Both the position numbers and the translations under genes were made by a program. Positions 6,154 to 12,871 of a stretch of DNA of 21,994 nt are shown here, piece by piece (the first letter of the stretch is position 1; each line of letters opens with the position of its first letter). Origin of the DNA: a virus; IMG/VR virus record IMGVR_UViG_3300022074_000420, positions 1 to 21,994 of that record, one strand, 5' to 3'. The notes below the pieces were generated by a model, which was not told where the DNA came from, did not search any database, and worked only from the letters and a program-made list of their open reading frames with translations.

Positions 6154-6482
6154 GCAGCGATGTGGTCGCTTATCGTTCTTTCTCTAAGTGGACTATGCCC
6201 AAATCTGTCTCTCATCCAAGAGAGCCAGTTTCTACTACCTTTATCCTGATTGCACTTCCGACAGGCACATACAACATTAGTCGTAAGGTTTTGCCCACCT
6301 CTGCTACGAGGTTTAACGTGATCGAGTGTAAGTTCTTTAAATTCATAAGTTTCTCCGCAATAAACACATGTACATTTGAAATGCTCTTTTACAGCTCTTC
6401 TCCAGAGCCGTTTAGAATCTGAACTTGTCATGGTTATTAGGTTGTGTAAGTAATGTTTTGGACTAGGTAGTAGAGGGGTCAT
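6150..6482 (-). CDS. HNH endonuclease, 110 aa
   Basis: This is a compact HNH nuclease with two zinc-binding Cys pairs: CVYC (residues 39-42) and CRKC (74-77). The catalytic motif is LDHVKP (D54, H55) followed by RGGQN, with N69 and N78 completing the HNH set. Small HNH proteins next to terminase genes assist DNA cleavage during packaging in several tailed phages; others are homing enzymes. The ATG at 6482 overlaps the upstream stop as ATGA; an internal ATG at 6431 would leave the whole domain and 93 residues, and neither has a Shine-Dalgarno. It is flanked by the 78-aa gene and motif copy D. Confidence 0.88.
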   Translation of the reverse strand: MTPLLPSPKHYLHNLITMTSSDSKRLWRRAVKEHFKCTCVYCGETYEFKELTLDHVKPRSRGGQNLTTNVVCACRKCNQDKGSRNWLSWMRDRFGHSPLRERTISDHIAA

Positions 6483-6715
6483 TTACGTATCTTGAGTCTG
6501 CTTTTTCGGTTCTTTGATGGACTTTGGAGTCTTCCTTTGGTCGTACTCCCCTTATAGTGAGCAGCGTCTTTCCCGTCACCATTTCCGTAAGTACCAAGTT
6601 TCCGATTAAGTTTGTTTGCATTGACACGTATCTTTAATCCTCTTTTAGTTTTGTTGTACGCTTTTTGTTGAGCTTTGTAGTTACCGTTTGCGTACTTAGC
6701 TCCTTTGTTTGGCAT
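6479..6715 (-). CDS. small very basic protein, 78 aa
   Basis: This product is Lys/Arg/Asn-rich and low in hydrophobic residues. The central DAAHYKG and terminal SKNRKSR weakly resemble a degraded HNH layout, but too many positions are missing for a call. It starts at 6715, overlaps the small terminase by 20 nt and ends in ATGA with the HNH gene, so it is translationally linked to packaging genes. DNA binding is likely from composition alone. I have an impression of similar proteins in marine cyanopodoviruses but cannot name a function. Confidence 0.7.
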   Translation of the reverse strand: MPNKGAKYANGNYKAQQKAYNKTKRGLKIRVNANKLNRKLGTYGNGDGKDAAHYKGSTTKGRLQSPSKNRKSRLKIRK

Positions 6716-6941
6716 AAAGTCTCCTTTTAACTAACTCTGGATCTATTTCTGGTAATACATTCGCCAGCTTTTGTAAGGGGTTGCCATCATATGCAACACC
6801 TGAAATATCGTTTGATTTAAGCCAATCACAGGCTGCTTTTAAGTCTTGAGTTGTAGCTTCTCCGCTTTTTACTCTTTCTAAAAATTCTTTTGTGACCAAC
6901 TGGTGGAGTTCATTAAATTGCTCTTCAGTTGCCTTTTTCAT
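6696..6941 (-). CDS. terminase small subunit (T7 gp18-like), 81 aa
   Basis: This is the DNA-recognition subunit that hands concatemeric DNA to the large terminase. The length is close to T7 gp18. The helical N-terminus and the segment ATTQDLKAACDWLKSNDI (residues about 30-47) match the small-terminase pattern of T7-like phages. The ATG at 6941 lies 10 nt after the T-run of the upstream terminator and has no clear Shine-Dalgarno. It is separated from the large terminase by three genes, as T7 gp18 is separated from gp19 by the Rz genes. Confidence 0.85.
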   Translation of the reverse strand: MKKATEEQFNELHQLVTKEFLERVKSGEATTQDLKAACDWLKSNDISGVAYDGNPLQKLANVLPEIDPELVKRRLYAKQRS

Positions 6942-6951
6942 TGTTTTTCAT

Positions 6952-6984
6952 AAAAAAAGCCCTCTCAGAATCGCCTACAAGGGC
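6952..6984 (-). terminator. Rho-independent terminator ending the structural/small-gene operon
   Basis: Minus strand: GCCCT, a 16-nt loop, AGGGC and TTTTTTT. An alternative outer pairing uses AGCCCT from about 6993-6998. It falls between the 45-aa gene and the small terminase and would reduce readthrough into the packaging genes. Confidence 0.75.
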
Positions 6985-7021
6985 AATGAAAAAAGGGCTG
7001 GTTATATTTGTACCTATAGTT

Positions 7022-7159
7022 TTAGGCTTTTTTCTTCTTAGGAAAGCCAGCTTTCATATTTGCGTAAGCTTTTGGGGTGACAGTACTTTTAGATTTCGGT
7101 CTACTTGTACCAGCTTTCTTACGCTTGTTGATATTTGCGTATAAGCCTTGTTTTGCCAT
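7022..7159 (-). CDS. tiny basic protein, 45 aa
   Basis: MAKQGLYANINKRKKAG is followed by a Lys/Ser/Pro-rich region and ends PKKKKA. The ATG at 7159 overlaps the previous stop in TAATG. Nearly a third of the residues are Lys or Arg, so it probably binds nucleic acid or another acidic partner. I associate this N-terminus with small uncharacterised proteins of marine cyanophages; that is recollection, not a search. It is the last gene before the terminator. Confidence 0.75.
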   Translation of the reverse strand: MAKQGLYANINKRKKAGTSRPKSKSTVTPKAYANMKAGFPKKKKA

Positions 7160-7317
7160 TATTCAATGCCTAAACCTTTTTTGACAATTGCTAATGCTTT
7201 ATCGTCGAGGTCATTATCTGATTGCTCAACTAACTTTTGTAAAAGGTCAATAACGAATGTTTTAAATTTTGGACTTCTTAATGCAGAAAGTACGAATGGT
7301 CTTGCTAGTGCTAACAT
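7159..7317 (-). CDS. small helical protein, 52 aa
   Basis: The ATG at 7317 is one base after the stop of the 187-aa gene, and the stop TAA shares its last A with the next ATG. The product (MLALARPFVLSALRSPKFK and onward, ending KKGLGIE) is predicted amphipathic helix throughout, with a mildly hydrophobic first third. No domain is recognised. The tight coupling on both sides supports it. A small membrane- or capsid-associated peptide is possible. Confidence 0.7.
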   Translation of the reverse strand: MLALARPFVLSALRSPKFKTFVIDLLQKLVEQSDNDLDDKALAIVKKGLGIE

Positions 7318-7318
7318 T

Positions 7319-7882
7319 TTAATTTTGTAATAAGGATTGTATAGGAACTACATCACTGCACAAATGTGCAACTCTCGTTTCCGGGCGAAGGGTGAAACCC
7401 TTGCGTTGTAATTCGGCACATTTAAGAGCACGTACCAGCTCATAGTCGAGACGATCTTTTTGTATTCTTGATTCAGCCATGCGTTCACATTGCTTAGTCA
7501 AGTCTCGATTTAAAGGAACTGAGAAGTTTACTTGAAAACCCCAGTTCTCTGATATGACATAACCATCTTCTGTTTGAGGTTCAGTGTCATTACCCATATA
7601 AAATGGGCTAAATGTCATCGTGCTGCCGTTGCAAGAAACGTTGCCACCAAAGGATTGTCGGCTAGGTGCTCCATTGTTCTGGAATTGCACTGCCTGATTG
7701 GTGACATTTCCCGTTGCTGCGGCGACAGGGTTCGATGAATTATTGGTGTCTCCTTCTGCTAGTACTGGACTTATTGAGAGAAGACAGAGAGCGATGTAGT
7801 AGTAGAGTTTGTTGTGATATCTCGAACGGTATCTATTGTCTCTATTAACCCTGCTGCTCTTGATGTTGTTTCTAATGTCCAC
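7319..7882 (-). CDS. secreted or membrane-anchored phage protein, 187 aa
   Basis: The frame starts with GTG at 7882, inside the previous gene (112-nt overlap). It has a basic region of about 27 residues, a hydrophobic core YYYIALCLLSISPVLA ending near residue 42, and a signal-peptidase-like site before EGD. The mature part has an Asn/Ser-rich stretch, four Cys (two could pair) and a helical Arg/Glu-rich segment (about 129-160). The function is unknown. No ATG or better start lies nearer the hydrophobic core, so GTG initiation or a frameshift from the upstream gene are the options. The location between fibre and terminase suggests lysis, envelope contact or a virion part. Confidence 0.75.
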   Translation of the reverse strand: MDIRNNIKSSRVNRDNRYRSRYHNKLYYYIALCLLSISPVLAEGDTNNSSNPVAAATGNVTNQAVQFQNNGAPSRQSFGGNVSCNGSTMTFSPFYMGNDTEPQTEDGYVISENWGFQVNFSVPLNRDLTKQCERMAESRIQKDRLDYELVRALKCAELQRKGFTLRPETRVAHLCSDVVPIQSLLQN

Positions 7883-8133
7883 GGTAGTGTTGTGTCAGTT
7901 ACTGTGAATACTGCATCTCCACCACTAATACCAGCACTAGCTGAAGAAGTTATGTTTGATCCACTCCATGTATTTACTTCGGCTCCAAAGACTTCTTGTG
8001 AAATTGTTTCTTGAATCGTTTGGATAGTTGTGGTGGTTGAATTCATTGACCCTGAAGTAAATTGTGGGGTCACAGTGTTGGCTCTAACTATGCTGGGTGA
8101 TAACAGAGCTAAAAGCAGAATTAGTTTTTTCAT
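7771..8133 (-). CDS. secreted Thr/Ser-rich protein, 120 aa
   Basis: A clear signal peptide, MKKLILLLALLSPSIVRA, is followed by a likely cleavage after residue 18. The mature protein is rich in Thr, Ser and Ile with few charged residues (NSTTTTIQTIQETIS and similar), consistent with a beta-structured extracellular or virion-surface protein. The ATG at 8133 overlaps the upstream stop as ATGA. Its last 37 codons are shared, in another frame, with the start of the 187-aa gene. A signal peptide on a podovirus late gene suggests export during infection. The function is unknown. Confidence 0.8.
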   Translation of the reverse strand: MKKLILLLALLSPSIVRANTVTPQFTSGSMNSTTTTIQTIQETISQEVFGAEVNTWSGSNITSSASAGISGGDAVFTVTDTTLPWTLETTSRAAGLIETIDTVRDITTNSTTTSLSVFSQ

Positions 8134-8441
8134 ACTTTTGTTGTTGGTTTTTTAGCCATTGGGCATTCTGGTTTTTTACCATTGCCATTTTTTCCAGTCG
8201 TCAAGCCGAATGTGGCTAGGGCTCCAGTAAATACGCTTGCGACAAAAGTGATATCTGAGTTACCAGATTTCTTTACCATTGGAATCTCAACGTAGTTCAT
8301 CGTGATGATGAAACCAGACCAGACAACAACGCCTAACCTGACTACAGTTCCCAGAAATTCTATTTGGTGTTCTTTGTCTTCTGCAAGATCTTTTACCTTA
8401 CCTAAGAAACCTTTTTCTTTGACTGACTTATCTTCTTCCAT
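8130..8441 (-). CDS. two-TM membrane protein, holin candidate, 103 aa
   Basis: The acidic/basic N-terminus (about 28 residues) is followed by hydrophobic segments FLGTVVRLGVVVWSGFIITM (about 29-48) and ITFVASVFTGALATFGLTTG (about 64-83), then a basic tail. Two TM helices, this length and the slot between the tail fibre and the small terminase all match T7 gene 17.5 (holin), but I recognise no sequence family. It starts within the preceding gene (40-nt overlap). The alternative is a membrane-anchored host-interaction protein. Confidence 0.7.
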   Translation of the reverse strand: MEEDKSVKEKGFLGKVKDLAEDKEHQIEFLGTVVRLGVVVWSGFIITMNYVEIPMVKKSGNSDITFVASVFTGALATFGLTTGKNGNGKKPECPMAKKPTTKV

Positions 8442-8779
8442 GTAGTTTTTAATATTGGTTTCATTGCAGTCACTACGTATTTAAATGCTGCTGTAGCTGT
8501 TAAAGTTGCAGCCACAGAAACAACCGCAGTAGTTGTTGCCGTTACTAAGATCTCAGTCTCAGGTATTGGCATTTGTTTATCTATAAAAGGTATGTCTACC
8601 TTTCTCATTCCCGGAGATTCCGGCTCTTCAGAAGCAGTTCCTTCAGGTTCTTCTTGTGCTTGTAAATCACTAGGAGGTACAACCATAGGAGTGTAAGAAG
8701 GAACATCTGCTGTTGGTAAAGGTATAGATATTGTTTTTAAAGGTATTGGATCAGGAAGAACTATCTGTGGTATTTCCAA
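8402..8779 (-). CDS. Pro-rich protein with C-terminal TM segment, 125 aa
   Basis: The frame starts with TTG at 8779; a TAG seven codons upstream in frame rules out extension, and GAGGAAG about 8 nt upstream serves as ribosome site. Residues 1-60 are rich in Pro, Ile and acidic residues (PQIVLPDPIPLKTISIPLP), probably extended. Residues about 76-100 form an Ala/Thr/Val hydrophobic helix, followed by a strongly basic tail (KKISQSKKKVS). The basic end suggests that it stays cytoplasmic with the Pro-rich part outside. It overlaps both neighbours. The function is unknown. Confidence 0.7.
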   Translation of the reverse strand: MEIPQIVLPDPIPLKTISIPLPTADVPSYTPMVVPPSDLQAQEEPEGTASEEPESPGMRKVDIPFIDKQMPIPETEILVTATTTAVVSVAATLTATAAFKYVVTAMKPILKTTWKKISQSKKKVS

Positions 8780-8921
8780 TTGGTTCTTCCTCTTCTACAG
8801 GAACAAATTCTTGTATTTGACGTTCTATTTCAAGTATGGCTCCAGTCAATTGATCAAATGATCTAGACAATTGCATACGTTGTAGATTCAATTGTTGTAA
8901 TCTTTCTTGTAATTTTTCCAT
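8751..8921 (-). CDS. small coiled-coil protein, 56 aa
   Basis: The ATG at 8921 opens MEKLQERLQQLNLQRMQLSR, with hydrophobic residues (mostly Leu) at roughly heptad spacing to about residue 40, then an acidic tail PVEEEEPIG. It begins 15 nt after the 83-aa gene stops and overlaps the TTG-started gene by 29 nt; its 3' end supplies that gene's ribosome site. It is likely an oligomeric coiled coil. The partner is unknown. Confidence 0.65.
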   Translation of the reverse strand: MEKLQERLQQLNLQRMQLSRSFDQLTGAILEIERQIQEFVPVEEEEPIGNTTDSSS

Positions 8922-8936
8922 GGGTGTTTAATAACT

Positions 8937-9188
8937 TTATTCGTAGATTTTCTTACCAGCTACCACTGCTGCGTCTATTGCAGTAAATGATTCTGATGTC
9001 CAGATAGATGTGGTTTCATCTAGTTTTTTGTAAGCTTTGATGATTTCAAGATGCTCTACATTACGTTTAACTCTATCTTTGTATTCATCTGTTGTTTCGT
9101 CATCAGTTTTAGCGATACCTATTACAGTAACGCTATCACCGGCAGCAGCAAAGATCGCTGCGATTTCATCAGTAGTTCTTTCTTCCAT
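8937..9188 (-). CDS. acidic small protein after the fibre gene, 83 aa
   Basis: The protein is acidic and probably alpha/beta. It includes VEHLEIIKAYKKLDETTSIW and SFTAIDAAVVAGKKIY, a pattern I associate with uncharacterised cyanophage proteins located beside tail fibre genes. The ATG at 9188 comes 29 nt after the fibre stop with no obvious Shine-Dalgarno. It might be a fibre chaperone or an accessory structural protein, but that rests only on location. Confidence 0.7.
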   Translation of the reverse strand: MEERTTDEIAAIFAAAGDSVTVIGIAKTDDETTDEYKDRVKRNVEHLEIIKAYKKLDETTSIWTSESFTAIDAAVVAGKKIYE

Positions 9189-9217
9189 TGTTTTAAAAAA
9201 ATAATTTGTTTAATTGT

Positions 9218-12200
9218 TTACGCAGCTTCGAGGGCTGTGACTTTTGTTGATAACTCTTTTATTGCGTTTACAAGTATTGGAACTAAATGTTCTCCTTTAT
9301 ACTTTAAATTTTCTGAATCCTTATTATCGATAATTGCTGGATCAGATCCTTCTAAAGCAAGAATATCTTGAGCTATAAATCCTAATCGTTTATCACCATG
9401 TTTAACATCTGACTCACGATTTTTTCTAAACCAGAATGATTTAGGTTTTAGTTGATTTACAAAATCTAAACCTGTTGTGATATCTTGTATATCTGTCTTA
9501 TCTCTTTCATCTGAAGTAACTGTAAGAGCTATTTTACTATATGCATAAGCATGACTATTATTACCAAGACAAATAATATCACTTTGTGTAGTTATAGTAT
9601 TAGAAGGACTAGATGATCTTCCAGCACTTACACCTAAAGCTAAGTTGTTACTACCAGTAGTAAGATCGTAAAGTGCATTAACACCTAAACCAGAGTTGTT
9701 TGTACCTGTAGTTGCACTATGTAAAGCTTGCATACCACAAGCAGTTTGACCACCACCTGTTGTATTTAATATCAAAGCACTCCTACCTATCGCTACGTTA
9801 GAAGCTCCAGTTGTGTTTGTTTCTAACGCACTCTTACCAACAGCAGTGTTATTAGAAGCACTGGTATTACCATACAAGGCATACATACCTACTGCTACGT
9901 TAGAAGCTCCAGTGGTGTTTTTATCCATTGATTCTCTACCCATACTGGTATTACCAGTACCAGTAGTAGTCCTTGTTTGTGAATTTTGACCAACAGCAGT
10001 GTTATCATCACCTGTAGTATTTGCGTCTAAAGCGTTAGCTCCAACCGCAGTGTTTCTTCCTCCAGTTGTGTTTGCTTGTAATGTACGATGTCCTAAAGCA
10101 GTACTATTAGATCCAGTAGTATTATTAGCGAGACTTTGTTCTCCTACAGCTACATGATAACTACCAGTTGTGTTATTTGTTAAAGAATATAATCCGAAAG
10201 CATTATTTTGTACTCCAGTTGTATTTGTAGTTAAAGCTAAAGCACCCACAGCAACGTTTGAATGTCCTGTTGTGTTTGTAACCATTGCTCTATGACCTAA
10301 CGCTGTATTGTAAGTACCAGTCGTATTGCTGTGTAAAGCAAACGCTCCAAAAGCATTATTGTCCGATATTGTATTTAAAGTTAAAGCACCATAACCAACG
10401 GCATTATTATTACCACCTGTCTGGTTGTTAGATAAAGCTATCATTCCAACAGCAGTGTTATAACCTCCAGTTGTGTTTGCTTTTAAAGCATCTTTACCAA
10501 AAGCTGAGTTATTACTTGCTGTAGTATTATTCTGTAAAGCACTTCTTCCAAAAGCACTATTACTATCACCAGTTGTACTGCTTTGTAATGCATAAGTTCC
10601 TAAAGAGCTATTACTATCACCAGTGGTGTTTGATGTTAATCCGTTATAACCAATAGCAGTATTATTACTAGCAGTTGTGTTTGCAACTAAAGAACGATCT
10701 CCAACAGCAGTATTGTTACTTCCAGTTGTATTAGTATCCATTGATTCACAACCAATAGCAGTATTACTAGCACCTGTTGTATTTTTACCTAAACTAGAAT
10801 ATCCAACAGCAGTATTATCATTAGCTGTGGTATTTGCATCTAAGGCTAAAGCACCTACCGCAGTATTTAAAGTTCCAGTTGTGTTTGCACCTAAAGCATC
10901 TCTACCAACTGCTACGTTGTTACTTGCTGTAGTATTAGAACCTAAAGCCCCATAACCAAAACCAGTATTATCATTTCCAGTTGTGTTTGCATCTAAAGCA
11001 ATAGTACCTGTTGCAGTATTTCTTGTACCTGTCGTATTAGCAGTTAAAGCTTCATGACCAATTGCTACGTTGTTGTTAGCTGTAGTATTAGCATCTAACG
11101 CATTAGAACCTACAGCTACGTTCTGCGTTCCAGTTGTGTTTGCCAACAATGCGTTGTTACCAACAGCAGTATTATCATCAGCGGTTGTATTATTATATAA
11201 AGCATTTTGTCCAAGAGCAGTAAGTCTACTTCCAGTAGTACTTGTATAAAGACTGTCTTTACCAATAGCAGTGTTATCGCCACCAGTTGTATTTGCTCCT
11301 AAAGAATTTCTACCAACAGCAGTGTTAGCACCGCCTGTAGTGTTTGCATCTAAAGCGTTTGCACCGACAGCAGTGTTAACTGCTCCAGTTGTGTTTGATA
11401 GTAAAGCATTATGTCCAATACCAGTATTATTTGAAGCAGTTGAGTTAGTACCTAATGCTTCTCTACCTAAAGCTACGTTTGAAGCTCCAGTTGTATTTGC
11501 TGTTAATGCTGCAAATCCTATTGCGACATTACTATCTGCTGTCGTGTTGGCATCAAGAGCATTAGCACCTACAGCTACGTTTGCTACTCCAGTTGTGTTT
11601 GCTACTAATGAGTTATGACCAACCCCTACATTATTACTAGCAGTAGTATTTGAGGATAAACTAGAATTTCCAATGGCAGTATTTTGTTCGCCTGTAGTGT
11701 TAACAAGTAAACTTGATTGACCAAATGCTGAATTTCTAGCACCAGTAGTAGTTGCTGTTGCTGAGTTATAACCAACGGCTGTATTATTATTAGCAGTAGT
11801 ATTAGCATCTAATGCGTTAGCTCCTACAGCTACGTTCTGAGTTCCAGTTGTGTTTTTATTTAAAGTCTGCATACCTACAGCAGTATTTGATGATCCAGTT
11901 GTGTTATCTCCTAGGGAATCATATCCAGCTGCAGTATTATTATTTCCAGTAGTATTATTTGTTAAAGAATTTGATCCTAAGGCTGTGCTGTAACTTGCAG
12001 TTGTGTTTGCATTTAAAGATAAATAACCTACTGCTGTATTATTACTTGCAGTAGTGTTTTCGAATAAAGCACCATGACCTAAACCTGTATTATAACTGCC
12101 AGTTGTGTTATTACTTAATGAAGATCCTCCAGTAGATACATTTTGTGAGCCAGTTGTGTTTGCATCTAAAGCTAAAGAACCTACAGCAACGTTAAAACTT

Positions 12201-12871
12201 CCAGTTGTGTTTGCTGATAAAGCAGCATATCCAATTCCAGTATTGTCACTTGCGGTTGTATTTGCATCTAAAGATTCCGCTCCTATAGCAGTATTTCTTG
12301 ATCCTGTTGTATTGGCATCTAATGATACTCTTCCTATTCCAGTATTACCATTACCAGTAGTATTAGAATCTAAAGCATTAGCACCTAGAGCAGAGTTGTT
12401 AACTCCAGTTGTGTTTGCGTTTAAAGAGTTATAACCAACTCCAGTATTGTTACTTGCGGTTGTATTTGTTGCTAAAGCACCACGACCTATACCTGTATTA
12501 GCAGCACCTGTTGTAGTTGATACTAAACTATTTCTTCCTACAGCAGTATTACCACTTCCAGATGTATTAGCAGTTAAAGCTGAAAATCCAACGGCAGTAT
12601 TTTCTCCGCCAGAAACAGCAGCATCTAAAGCACTTTCTCCAAGAACAGTATTACCAGCAACAGAGTTTGCACCTTTACCTACGCTTACGCTATTAAATAT
12701 TACGTCTCCACTATGACCAGCTTCCTTCATTAAAGGAGTACCGCCAGCAGTACTTCCGTCATGGACGACAAGTACTTTTTTTGTTGTGTCTACGGTGACT
12801 TCTTTTGATACACCTGTAAACGAGTTATGTTCGGTGGTTGTTCCACCTCTAAGTTGTAATTGATCTGGCAT
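9218..12871 (-). CDS. giant repeat tail fibre with S74 intramolecular chaperone, 1217 aa
   Basis: This is the presumed host-binding distal fibre. Residues 1-50 (LQLRGGTTTEHNSFTG to VVHDGSTAGG) match the small N-terminal module seen in Mtd-type tropism proteins. Residues 74-1075 are 59 consecutive 17-residue repeats of form NTAVGxxALxANTTGxx, related in style to YadA/Hep-Hag head motifs; only copy 45 is a residue short. Residues 1120-1217 are a Peptidase_S74 domain: SDERDK supplies the Ser1120/Lys1125 dyad for self-cleavage after trimer folding, then RLGFIAQD and a C-terminal coiled coil. A perfect AGGAGG (12879-12884) lies 7 nt before the ATG, inside the last codons of the gp17-like gene, whose stop abuts this start. 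Trimeric assembly is family knowledge. Confidence 0.93.
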   Translation of the reverse strand: MPDQLQLRGGTTTEHNSFTGVSKEVTVDTTKKVLVVHDGSTAGGTPLMKEAGHSGDVIFNSVSVGKGANSVAGNTVLGESALDAAVSGGENTAVGFSALTANTSGSGNTAVGRNSLVSTTTGAANTGIGRGALATNTTASNNTGVGYNSLNANTTGVNNSALGANALDSNTTGNGNTGIGRVSLDANTTGSRNTAIGAESLDANTTASDNTGIGYAALSANTTGSFNVAVGSLALDANTTGSQNVSTGGSSLSNNTTGSYNTGLGHGALFENTTASNNTAVGYLSLNANTTASYSTALGSNSLTNNTTGNNNTAAGYDSLGDNTTGSSNTAVGMQTLNKNTTGTQNVAVGANALDANTTANNNTAVGYNSATATTTGARNSAFGQSSLLVNTTGEQNTAIGNSSLSSNTTASNNVGVGHNSLVANTTGVANVAVGANALDANTTADSNVAIGFAALTANTTGASNVALGREALGTNSTASNNTGIGHNALLSNTTGAVNTAVGANALDANTTGGANTAVGRNSLGANTTGGDNTAIGKDSLYTSTTGSRLTALGQNALYNNTTADDNTAVGNNALLANTTGTQNVAVGSNALDANTTANNNVAIGHEALTANTTGTRNTATGTIALDANTTGNDNTGFGYGALGSNTTASNNVAVGRDALGANTTGTLNTAVGALALDANTTANDNTAVGYSSLGKNTTGASNTAIGCESMDTNTTGSNNTAVGDRSLVANTTASNNTAIGYNGLTSNTTGDSNSSLGTYALQSSTTGDSNSAFGRSALQNNTTASNNSAFGKDALKANTTGGYNTAVGMIALSNNQTGGNNNAVGYGALTLNTISDNNAFGAFALHSNTTGTYNTALGHRAMVTNTTGHSNVAVGALALTTNTTGVQNNAFGLYSLTNNTTGSYHVAVGEQSLANNTTGSNSTALGHRTLQANTTGGRNTAVGANALDANTTGDDNTAVGQNSQTRTTTGTGNTSMGRESMDKNTTGASNVAVGMYALYGNTSASNNTAVGKSALETNTTGASNVAIGRSALILNTTGGGQTACGMQALHSATTGTNNSGLGVNALYDLTTGSNNLALGVSAGRSSSPSNTITTQSDIICLGNNSHAYAYSKIALTVTSDERDKTDIQDITTGLDFVNQLKPKSFWFRKNRESDVKHGDKRLGFIAQDILALEGSDPAIIDNKDSENLKYKGEHLVPILVNAIKELSTKVTALEAA
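9647..12652 (-). repeat. 59-copy 51-bp coding repeat array
   Basis: This array encodes residues 74-1075 of the distal fibre in units of 17 codons, with one 16-codon unit (copy 45). The unit positions NT-A-V-G, A/S-L and NTT-G/A are the conserved ones, and the DNA has diverged at synonymous sites. Triplets of units recur in the same order (copies 4-6, 20-22, 24-26 and 29-31, ending in an ANALDANTT-type unit), which suggests multi-unit duplications. Confidence 0.93.

Noticed and set aside
7013-7019. CTATAGG on the minus strand, resembling the initiation end of the T7 promoter.
   Set aside because: Nothing upstream matches the T7 promoter recognition half, and it lies before a terminator rather than a gene.
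9647-12652. Regular 51-bp repeat spacing considered as a CRISPR or satellite array.
   Set aside because: There are no constant repeats with variable spacers; the unit is fully coding in frame and diverged at synonymous sites.
10677-12716. Several plus-strand open frames of 89-115 codons rich in PTAV and PVVF across the fibre gene, and a 211-codon one at 13239-13874.
   Set aside because: They are mirror images of the 51-bp and 30-bp coding repeats, which lack stops on the reverse strand because of their fixed codons. The fibre frames are far longer and match known families.
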